Assembly: GCA_016932435.1 (NCBI GenBank)
Contig: JAFGCW010000049.1
Location: 1 to 64,000, forward strand
Origin: Dehalococcoidales bacterium
GTDB lineage: Bacteria > Chloroflexota > Dehalococcoidia > Dehalococcoidales > UBA2162
Length of the DNA stretch: 64,000 bases
Reading direction: 5' to 3'
Position 1 is the first letter of the stretch. Every line of letters begins with the position of its first letter. A program made the translations under genes and the position numbers. Below are positions 51,521 through 58,529 of the stretch, in pieces. The notes below the pieces were generated by a model. The model searched no databases. It was not told the DNA's origin and saw nothing but the letters and a program-made list of their open reading frames with translations.

Positions 51521-52189
51521 ATGAATGTATCGCACAGATTCGTGTTTATTGCGGTTGTTTTTGTGACATGCCTTATCACGGCAAATATCATCGCGGTAAA
51601 GGTCATAAGCTATGGTTCCTTTATCCTTCCCGCAGCCATATTCGTCTTCCCTCTAAGTTATATATTCGGAGATGTTCTTACCGAGGTGTACGGATACAGG
51701 TGGTCCAGAAGAGTTATCTGGCTCGGTTTCATCTGTAACCTGATATTCGTGTTCTTCGCATGGACAGGACAGTACCTGCCATCGGCGCCGTTCTGGGAAG
51801 GCCAGGCAGCGTACGAATCGATTCTTGGCTATACACCCCGGCTTCTCGCCGCTTCATTCTGCGGCTACCTCGTCGGGGAATTCGTGAATTCCTTCATCCT
51901 GGCGAAAATGAAAATTTTTACCAGGGGTCGCTGGCTGTGGAGCAGGACTATCGCTTCCACGATAGTCGGTCAGGGACTGGATACTGCGATATTCATCATG
52001 CTGGCGTATATCGGCACACCGGTGTTCGATCCTATAATGATATTCAATCACTGGCTTGTAAAAACCGGTATCGAGATAATCGCGACTCCTTTAACATACC
52101 TTGCGGTTAATTACCTTAAGAAGAAGGAGTCTATAGATACCTATGATCATGATACCGATTTTTCACCGTTTTCGATAAAGACCGGTTGA
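51521..52189 (+). CDS. queuosine precursor transporter (YhhQ family)
   Basis: A 222-residue protein with six membrane helices and the family motifs LITANIIAVKVI, FPLSYIFGDVLTEVYGYRWSRRVIW and the GQGLDTAIFI region. YhhQ imports queuine precursors (preQ0/preQ1). No queuosine genes are nearby. Confidence 0.9.
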   Translation: MNVSHRFVFIAVVFVTCLITANIIAVKVISYGSFILPAAIFVFPLSYIFGDVLTEVYGYRWSRRVIWLGFICNLIFVFFAWTGQYLPSAPFWEGQAAYESILGYTPRLLAASFCGYLVGEFVNSFILAKMKIFTRGRWLWSRTIASTIVGQGLDTAIFIMLAYIGTPVFDPIMIFNHWLVKTGIEIIATPLTYLAVNYLKKKESIDTYDHDTDFSPFSIKTG

Positions 52190-52211
52190 AAGTACAGAGA
52201 GGTTGAAATTT

Positions 52212-52982
52212 ATGAATATTAAGTTGCTGGGCGCTCACAACTGCGAAACACGTGAATACGGTCATACCTGCTTTGTGGTCGATGATATCCTGGCGGTCGA
52301 TGCCGGCAGCCTGACCTCAAACCTGTCAATGGAAGAACAGAACCGCCTGCAGGCGGTGATACTATCTCACCGACATTACGACCATATCAGAGACGTAACT
52401 GCCCTTAGTACAAATTTTTATCACTCCAGAACGAGTATAGATCTATACACTTCTCCGGATGTGATTGAAACACTCGACAAGCACTTTTTTACAAGCGGTA
52501 TATACAGGGACCTTACCGGAGAACCCCTGGGAAATCCTACCCTCAGGATGCATATCGTGGAACCATTCCAGACATATACTATCGCGGGATATGAAATTAC
52601 CCCTGTTCCGGTAAATCATTTCGGAATTACCAATGGTTTCAGGATAATTTCAGCGGAAGGGAAACAGGTATTTTATACATCGGATACCGGTCCGGGACTT
52701 GAGGAATGCTGGAAAAACATATCACCAAAACTACTGATCATCGAGGTAACCGAAAATAATACCAGTGGAGAGGATTCTGAGAAACCCGGCCATCTCACTC
52801 CGAACCTGCTTAAACGGGAATTAATTTCGTTCCAGGAGATAAACAGATATATACCCGATGTCGTCACCGTTCATATGAGTCCCCGGATGGAAGAAGAAAT
52901 TAAGACCGAACTTTCGGTAGTAGCGGATGATTTGAACTGCCGGATCACTCCAGGCTATGAGGGAATGGTAATCAGTTTATAG
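52212..52982 (+). CDS. metallo-beta-lactamase-fold hydrolase
   Basis: A 256-residue protein with VVDDILAVDAGSLT, the metal motif SHRHYDHIRD, later PVNHFGITNGF and YTSDTGPG, and a C-terminal VHMSP. This resembles the cAMP phosphodiesterase class II / RNase Z-like MBL branch. ATG 52212 is preferred to an in-frame TTG at 52203. Substrate unknown. Confidence 0.85.
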   Translation: MNIKLLGAHNCETREYGHTCFVVDDILAVDAGSLTSNLSMEEQNRLQAVILSHRHYDHIRDVTALSTNFYHSRTSIDLYTSPDVIETLDKHFFTSGIYRDLTGEPLGNPTLRMHIVEPFQTYTIAGYEITPVPVNHFGITNGFRIISAEGKQVFYTSDTGPGLEECWKNISPKLLIIEVTENNTSGEDSEKPGHLTPNLLKRELISFQEINRYIPDVVTVHMSPRMEEEIKTELSVVADDLNCRITPGYEGMVISL

Positions 52983-53014
52983 ATCCAAGTAGTGGCTCAA
53001 GTAGTGGTTAAGGA

Positions 53015-53482
53015 ATGAAGTTTATAGTCGACCATAACGTCGGAAAGCTGGTGAAATGGCTCAGGATGCTGGGGTATGACACGGAATTTTTCACTGGTGA
53101 GGATGACTGGCAGATGGTAATCAACGCTCACAGAGAGGAAAGGATCATCCTTACCAGGGATACCGGGATTATGAAACTCGGTATAGTTGACAGCGGCAAG
53201 GTAAAAGCCATTCTTGTTAATAGTGATGAGCCGGAGGAACAAATCCGGCAGGTAAACGAATCAATTGACCTGGATTTTCGGTGTGGATTGTTCACCCGTT
53301 GCATGGAATGCAATACACTTCTCGAAAAACGGACTATAGATGAGGTGCAAGACCGGGTTCCTCCGTATGTGTATGAAACCCAGGAAGAATATATGGAATG
53401 TCCTGCCTGTAACAGGATCTACTGGAAAGGCACTCACTGGCAGGCAATGATAATAAAACTACAAAAACTTGTGGGAACTTAA
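53015..53482 (+). CDS. Mut7-C RNase domain protein
   Basis: A 155-residue protein: PIN-like N-terminal part with acidic residues (FIVDHNVGKLVKWLRMLGYDT, IILTRDTGIMK) and a C-terminal zinc ribbon with two CxxC pairs (RCMECNTLL, ECPACNRIYWKGTHW). This is the Mut7-C family of putative RNases. Start 33 bases after the MBL gene; likely co-transcribed. Confidence 0.9.
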   Translation: MKFIVDHNVGKLVKWLRMLGYDTEFFTGEDDWQMVINAHREERIILTRDTGIMKLGIVDSGKVKAILVNSDEPEEQIRQVNESIDLDFRCGLFTRCMECNTLLEKRTIDEVQDRVPPYVYETQEEYMECPACNRIYWKGTHWQAMIIKLQKLVGT

Positions 53483-53560
53483 ATAAGGAGCCGATAGTGT
53501 CTTGACCCTATTCGGGGTTATTGTTACACTTCAAGTTAACAAGACATAACAGGATATATT

Positions 53561-55126
53561 ATGAAAATAGTAACAGCCAATCAGATGATGCGTATCGACC
53601 GTGAGTGTGCGGAAAACGGTTTGCCGACAAGTATTCTCATGGAGAATGCGGGAAAGGCAGTCGCGGTCGAGGCTGCGCGGATACTGGGAGAATACTATTC
53701 AAAGAAAATCGTTATCCTCGCCGGTCCCGGAAACAATGGCGGAGACGGTCTGGTAGCTGCTAGGTATCTCTGGGATTCCGGACTTGAGGTCAGGCTTTAC
53801 CTGTTTGGCAAAAAACGGGTAGATGATCCCAACCTTGAATTGATCCATGACAGGAACATATCCTGCACTGAGGTATCTACGGACAATGACCTTAACGAAC
53901 TCACTACCGACTTGCGGGATACCGATGCCGTACTGGACGCTCTGTTCGGAACGGGTACCAATCGTCCCCTGGAAGGTGTTTTCAGACAGGCGCTGGATAT
54001 GATCGGTAAAGCATCCAGGGAGAATCCAAATCTGCAGGTATTCGCGGTTGATATTCCTTCGGGAATGAATGCTGATACCGGGGCTGTCGATGATGTTTGT
54101 CTTTATGCTGATGATACCATAACACTCGGGTATCCCAAGGTTGGGATGTACAACTATCCCGGTTCAGAAAGAGTCGGCAGGATAACGGTGGTAGATATCG
54201 GCATACCACCACAGATGGCAGAGGGTATCAGTTTAGAGTTGAATACAGCTGAAAAAATTAAACCTCTATTGCCTCGGCGACCGATAAGCGCAAACAAGGG
54301 AACCTTCGGAAAGGTGCTGGTAATTGCCGGTTCGGTGAACTATATTGGTGCTGCTTATCTAGCCTGCTCAGGTGCTATGAGAGTTGGAGCCGGACTGGTA
54401 ACACTGGCAGCTCCCACCAGCATCCAACCGGTATTGGCATCGAAGTTAACTGAAGCGACATACCTGCCCTTGCCTGAGATCAACGGCCGAATCAATTCAA
54501 AAATCTCGGTAAAACTACTCGAAGATGAACTTCCGAAATATGATTCTCTGCTTGTTGGCTGCGGGTTGGGACAAAGTGAACAGACCGTAGACCTGATCAG
54601 ACGATTGTTATTCGACAATGAAATAGATTTACCTCCGGTAGTACTTGACGCCGATGCGTTGAATATACTGGCGGATGAGCCTGAATGGTGGCGGCGTTTT
54701 ACAGGTAGTGCTATACTAACACCACATCCCGGTGAAATGTCACGTTTAACCGAGGTTCAGGTAAATGAGATACAACAGGATAGACTAAAGGTTGCCGAAG
54801 AAGCAGCACAGAAGTGGAATCAGACGGTTGTGCTGAAAGGAGCTTATTCGGTAATTGCATCGCCGGAAAACCCTTCGGTTATAAACCCGGCAGCTAACCC
54901 GGGGCTGGCCTCAGCCGGCACGGGTGACGTACTTGCTGGAGTGATTTCCGGATTACTTGCCCAGGATCTACCTTCAGCCGACGCGGCTTCATGCGGTGTG
55001 TATCTGCATGGTGAAGCTGGAGAGAGTGTGAGAAAGAAACTTGGCGATACCGGTATAATCGCCTCGGACCTGTTACCGGAACTCCCGGTAATAATAAAAA
55101 AGATAAAAGAAGGAATTTCAGGATAA
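53561..55126 (+). CDS. nnr: bifunctional NAD(P)H-hydrate epimerase / ADP-dependent dehydratase
   Basis: A 521-residue fusion. Residues about 1-215 are the YjeF_N epimerase (AGPGNNGGDGLVAARYL, DALFGTGTNRPLEG, DIPSGMNADTG). Residues about 230-521 are the ribokinase-like dehydratase (GKVLVIAGSVNYIGAAYLA, DADALN, LTPHPGEMSRL, SAGTGDVLAGVISG). It repairs damaged NAD(P)HX. Full length; first of a cofactor block with coaX, coaC and coaB. Confidence 0.96.
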   Translation: MKIVTANQMMRIDRECAENGLPTSILMENAGKAVAVEAARILGEYYSKKIVILAGPGNNGGDGLVAARYLWDSGLEVRLYLFGKKRVDDPNLELIHDRNISCTEVSTDNDLNELTTDLRDTDAVLDALFGTGTNRPLEGVFRQALDMIGKASRENPNLQVFAVDIPSGMNADTGAVDDVCLYADDTITLGYPKVGMYNYPGSERVGRITVVDIGIPPQMAEGISLELNTAEKIKPLLPRRPISANKGTFGKVLVIAGSVNYIGAAYLACSGAMRVGAGLVTLAAPTSIQPVLASKLTEATYLPLPEINGRINSKISVKLLEDELPKYDSLLVGCGLGQSEQTVDLIRRLLFDNEIDLPPVVLDADALNILADEPEWWRRFTGSAILTPHPGEMSRLTEVQVNEIQQDRLKVAEEAAQKWNQTVVLKGAYSVIASPENPSVINPAANPGLASAGTGDVLAGVISGLLAQDLPSADAASCGVYLHGEAGESVRKKLGDTGIIASDLLPELPVIIKKIKEGISG

Positions 55127-55146
55127 CCCGCACAGGAGAAAAGGGT

Positions 55147-55914
55147 ATGCTGCTGGCGATAGATACAGGAAACACGAGTGTTACTATAGGGGTGTTTGAA
55201 GAAGAGAACCTCCGTGCTACCTGGCGTATATATACCCGTATAAATCAGATGGCCGATGAGTATGCGGTCATGATATTGAACCTCCTGAAACAGCAGGCCC
55301 TTGAAGTTTCCGATATCAATGATGTAGCGATCAGCTGTGTTGTGCCGCCTTTACGCAGCACATTCAATGAACTGTTTCGTAAATACTTCAATATAACACC
55401 GCTTATGGTAGGACCGGGAATTAAGACCGGAATACGCATCCGAATCGATAATCCGAGAGAGGTAGGTTCCGACCGGATAGCGAATGCCACCGCTGCTCAT
55501 ACAATATATAAAGACGATGTGATCGTAGTGGCTATGGGGACGGCCACCGCTTTCGATACTGTTTCGAAAGAAGGTGATTATCTGGGAGGAGCGGTGGCAC
55601 CGGGATTTGCCATATCTGCAGAAGCTCTTTTCACCCGTACTGCGGCTTTACCCCGTGTCGAGTTCGTTCGACCTAAAAAAGCGATCGGCTCCAGTACGGT
55701 CACGGCTATACAGTCAGGATTGATATTCGGCTATGCCGGATTAATCGAAGGCGTGGTAACCCGGATACAGGAAGAAATGGGTAAGAAAGCCATGGTCGTT
55801 GCTACCGGGGGTTATGCCGAACTGGTTGCCGGTGAGACAAGGGTAATAGATACGGTAAACCCCAACCTTACACTTATGGGACTGAAGATTCTTTACGAAA
55901 TGAATACCGCCTAG
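55147..55914 (+). CDS. coaX: type III pantothenate kinase
   Basis: A 255-residue ASKHA-fold kinase: MLLAIDTGNTSVTIGVFE (phosphate 1), DNPREVGSDRIANATAAH, GTATAFDTVSKEGDYLGGAVAPG and ATGGYAEL. It phosphorylates pantothenate in the first CoA step and needs a monovalent cation. It lies 20 bases after nnr and 21 before coaC. Confidence 0.96.
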   Translation: MLLAIDTGNTSVTIGVFEEENLRATWRIYTRINQMADEYAVMILNLLKQQALEVSDINDVAISCVVPPLRSTFNELFRKYFNITPLMVGPGIKTGIRIRIDNPREVGSDRIANATAAHTIYKDDVIVVAMGTATAFDTVSKEGDYLGGAVAPGFAISAEALFTRTAALPRVEFVRPKKAIGSSTVTAIQSGLIFGYAGLIEGVVTRIQEEMGKKAMVVATGGYAELVAGETRVIDTVNPNLTLMGLKILYEMNTA

Positions 55915-55935
55915 CCTTTACTCAAGGAGGCCGAA

Positions 55936-56484
55936 ATGTCCGAAGAAAAAACAGTAGTACTTGGAGTAACCGGCGGAATTGCCGCCTATAAAGCGGCGGA
56001 TATTGCGAGTAAACTGGTACAGTCGGGAATGACTGTTAAGACGATTATGACCTGTTCAGCTACCGAGTTTGTCACTCCGCTTACCTTTCGAAATCTAACG
56101 GGACAGCCGGTAGTGACGGATATGTTCGACCTTGAATCCGAATACAGTGTAGAACACGTAGCGCTTGCCGAAGCTGCCGACGTGGTAGTAATCGCGCCGG
56201 CAACCGCCAATATCATAGCCAAAATAGCCTGTGGCATTGCAGACGATTCTCTTACCTGTACCGTCCTAGCTACGGAAGCCCCTGTGGTTGTAGCGCCGTC
56301 TATGAACGATAACATGTATAAAAATACTGTTACCCAGGAAAACATCGAAAAGCTGAAAAAACGCGGATTTATTATTGTTGAACCTGAGTACGGCCGGCTT
56401 GCATCGGGTAAGATCGGCCAGGGAAGACTTGCTGAAATAGAAAAGATAATCGAAGCCGTAAACCTGTCACTGGATAAACAGTAA
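55936..56484 (+). CDS. coaC: phosphopantothenoylcysteine decarboxylase (separate CoaC)
   Basis: A 182-residue HFCD flavoprotein: VLGVTGGIAAYKAADIASKL, catalytic His in EHVALAEAADVVVIAPATAN, and the PSMNDNMY substrate motif. In most bacteria CoaC is fused to CoaB; here the reading frame ends and CoaB begins at the overlapping ATG (TAATG). Confidence 0.95.
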   Translation: MSEEKTVVLGVTGGIAAYKAADIASKLVQSGMTVKTIMTCSATEFVTPLTFRNLTGQPVVTDMFDLESEYSVEHVALAEAADVVVIAPATANIIAKIACGIADDSLTCTVLATEAPVVVAPSMNDNMYKNTVTQENIEKLKKRGFIIVEPEYGRLASGKIGQGRLAEIEKIIEAVNLSLDKQ

Positions 56485-57128
56485 TGAGTCTCGCAGGCAA
56501 GCATATCATCGTCAGCGCGGGAGGTAATCGTGAACCGATCGATCCCGTTCGCTATATCGGAAATCGTTCCTCAGGCAAAATGGGTTTTGCTCTTGCCGAT
56601 GCCGCGAAAGACAGGAAAATGAAGGTCACGCTGGTGACTACTATCTCTCCCCCTAATCCGTCGAACTACGATGAGATCAACTTCGTGGAAACTGTTGCCG
56701 AGATGAGGGAAGCTGTTCTTGAAAGCTGTGAATCAGCCGATATCCTGATAATGGCGGCGGCAGTTGCCGACTATACGGTGGTAAATCCCGCTCCGAACAA
56801 GATAAAGAAGAAAGGCGATAAGCTGATCCTTGAACTGGTGCAGACAAAGGATTTTCTCCTGGAAGTGCCTGATACTGTCTTGAAAGTAGGATTTGCTGCC
56901 GAGACCGAAGACCTGCTGAACAACGCTCAGAAGAAACTTGTCGAAAAACGCCTGGCTTTCATTTGTGCCAATGATGTATCGGCACCGGATGCCGGTTTTG
57001 CCGTAGATACGAACAGGATCACCATTCTTTATAAAGACGGCCGACAGGAAGAATTACCCCTGATGAGTAAAAGGGAAGTAGCGGAAAAGATACTCGACCG
57101 GGTAGAAGAGATGATGGTCAGTGGATGA
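56484..57128 (+). CDS. coaB: phosphopantothenate-cysteine ligase (separate CoaB)
   Basis: A 214-residue protein with the CoaB motifs SAGGNREPIDPVRYIGNRSSGKMG, AAAVADYTV, KIKKKGD and KVGFAAET. It joins cysteine to phosphopantothenate, upstream of the CoaC step. It overlaps coaC and the GNAT gene. The start codon is ATG at the coaC stop. Confidence 0.95.
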   Translation: MSLAGKHIIVSAGGNREPIDPVRYIGNRSSGKMGFALADAAKDRKMKVTLVTTISPPNPSNYDEINFVETVAEMREAVLESCESADILIMAAAVADYTVVNPAPNKIKKKGDKLILELVQTKDFLLEVPDTVLKVGFAAETEDLLNNAQKKLVEKRLAFICANDVSAPDAGFAVDTNRITILYKDGRQEELPLMSKREVAEKILDRVEEMMVSG

Positions 57129-57561
57129 GATGATTATACGGCAGTATTTACCTGAAGACGAGGAAACCGTTATTAATCTCTGGAAAATATGTAATCTCAC
57201 AAAGCCCTGGAATAATCCTGAACAGGATATCAACCGCAAACTGGAAAACAGCCCTGAATTATTTCTTGTAGGTACTATTAATGGTATAATCGTTGCGTCT
57301 GTAATGGCTGGTTACGACGGGCATCGTGGCTGGATATATTATCTTGCAGTAGATCCCGAACACCGGAAGCAGGGACTGGGAAGGCAGATGATGACGGCTG
57401 CCGAAGAAAAACTCCTGGAAATCGGATGTCCGAAGATTGATCTTATGGTGCGGAAAAACAACATGGATGTTATTACTTTTTATGAAAAGATCGGTTATGG
57501 TCATGATGAAGTTATCACGATGTCCAGGAGACTGATAGAAGACGAACCGAACAATGGATGA
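57121..57561 (+). CDS. GNAT family N-acetyltransferase
   Basis: A 146-residue protein with the GNAT acetyl-CoA signature LAVDPEHRKQGLGRQMM and MVRKNNMDVITFYEKIGY, similar to the YpeA/acetyltransferase group. It overlaps coaB by eight bases and the next membrane gene by eight bases. Substrate unknown. Confidence 0.9.
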   Translation: MDEMIIRQYLPEDEETVINLWKICNLTKPWNNPEQDINRKLENSPELFLVGTINGIIVASVMAGYDGHRGWIYYLAVDPEHRKQGLGRQMMTAAEEKLLEIGCPKIDLMVRKNNMDVITFYEKIGYGHDEVITMSRRLIEDEPNNG

Positions 57562-57895
57562 TATTACTACCACTCTCATACGAATGATTCCCTCACTTGT
57601 TGTCTGGCTGATAGGACTTATTTTGTCGATCAAAATGCTCAGACGCGGGGGAACTAGACCCGAGAAGCTGCTTATAGCCGGTTGCAGCCTGATCCTTCTC
57701 AACACGATCCTCAGTCCTCTTTCAGGGATACTGATTGATATATGGGTGAACCAGGAGAATGCCGGTATAACATCAATAGGCAGGGCGATGGCTCTGATAT
57801 CCATACCAAGGATGATTATCAGTCTGGCTGGCTTCATCTGCCTGGTAATGGCGTTCTGGATTAAGTTCAAGGTTAAGAAGCCGGGGGTGACGTAG
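57554..57895 (+). CDS. small membrane protein, paralogue of the next gene
   Basis: A 113-residue protein with about three membrane helices; contains IMLRRGG-like KMLRRGGTRPEKLLIAGC and ends ICLVMAFWIKFKVKK. The adjacent protein has the same layout (IMLRRGGGRPERFFITGA, ICLIYAFWLKFKKK), so they are tandem paralogues. Function unknown. Confidence 0.7.
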   Translation: MDDITTTLIRMIPSLVVWLIGLILSIKMLRRGGTRPEKLLIAGCSLILLNTILSPLSGILIDIWVNQENAGITSIGRAMALISIPRMIISLAGFICLVMAFWIKFKVKKPGVT

Positions 57896-58284
57896 TGGAC
57901 ACCGGCGATGTGTTGATGATGATTTTTTCCGGATTTCTTGGATTCGGGATTCCGATCCTTTTTTGGATTGGGACTATCATCTTTGGTAGCATAATGCTGA
58001 GACGAGGTGGTGGAAGACCTGAACGGTTTTTCATTACTGGAGCTGCTCTGAACACCTTGGGAACATTATTACGCATACCGATTGTATACCTACCTTTCTG
58101 GATATCTTCCAGAAGTACTGGTATAGATATTATGCGGAATATTAACTTTGGTGTCGGACTTGCTGTTAATATAATCAGTGCAGTTGGAGTGATCTGTTTA
58201 ATCTACGCTTTCTGGCTGAAGTTTAAGAAAAAACAGACCGAACAGGCAGTTCCCACTCAAGCAGATCATGAGATAATTCAGTAA
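57895..58284 (+). CDS. small membrane protein, paralogue of the previous gene
   Basis: A 129-residue protein with GTG start overlapping the preceding stop (TAGTG). About four membrane helices and the same RRGGxRPE(R/K) loop and C-terminal KFKKK as its neighbour. Function unknown. Confidence 0.7.
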   Translation: MDTGDVLMMIFSGFLGFGIPILFWIGTIIFGSIMLRRGGGRPERFFITGAALNTLGTLLRIPIVYLPFWISSRSTGIDIMRNINFGVGLAVNIISAVGVICLIYAFWLKFKKKQTEQAVPTQADHEIIQ

Positions 58285-58369
58285 TTAATTTACATAATAT
58301 ATATACTGGCTGATTATACTAACATAGTGTAAAAGTACTTTAACCATACAATCACCGGTTATTACCATC

Positions 58370-58398
58370 TTGACAATATTATGTTACTTTGCTACTCT
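58370..58398 (+). promoter_or_regulatory. promoter TTGACA-17-TACTCT of valS
   Basis: TTGACA (58370-58375) and TACTCT (58393-58398), spacer 17. Predicted start near 58405, only about three bases before the ATG of the leader peptide. Confidence 0.75.
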
Positions 58399-58407
58399 AT
58401 TCATACC

Positions 58408-58452
58408 ATGCAATATAGTAATTCAGGGCTAGTTGTCGTTATTTATACATAA
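58408..58452 (+). CDS. valS leader peptide with Val-Val-Val-Ile
   Basis: ATG 58408 opens MQYSNSGLVVVIYT then TAA. Codons 9-12 are GTT GTC GTT ATT. No ribosome-binding site precedes it; the predicted transcript starts almost at the ATG, so it would be leaderless. A terminator lies 28 bases after its stop and valS follows. This is the arrangement of amino-acid-responsive attenuation. Confidence 0.65.
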   Translation: MQYSNSGLVVVIYT

Positions 58453-58479
58453 GCCGGCCAGTGGGTCGAGTCAATCAAG

Positions 58480-58507
58480 GCCGTCCCCACGGGACGGCAT
58501 TTTTATT
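58480..58507 (+). terminator. attenuator terminator upstream of valS
   Basis: GCCGTCCC pairs perfectly with GGGACGGC across CAC, followed by ATTTTTATT, 23 bases before the valS ATG. An upstream GTGGG (58460-58464) could pair with CCCAC (58486-58490) in competition. Confidence 0.85.
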
Positions 58508-58529
58508 ATTAATAACAGGGAAGTAAAGA

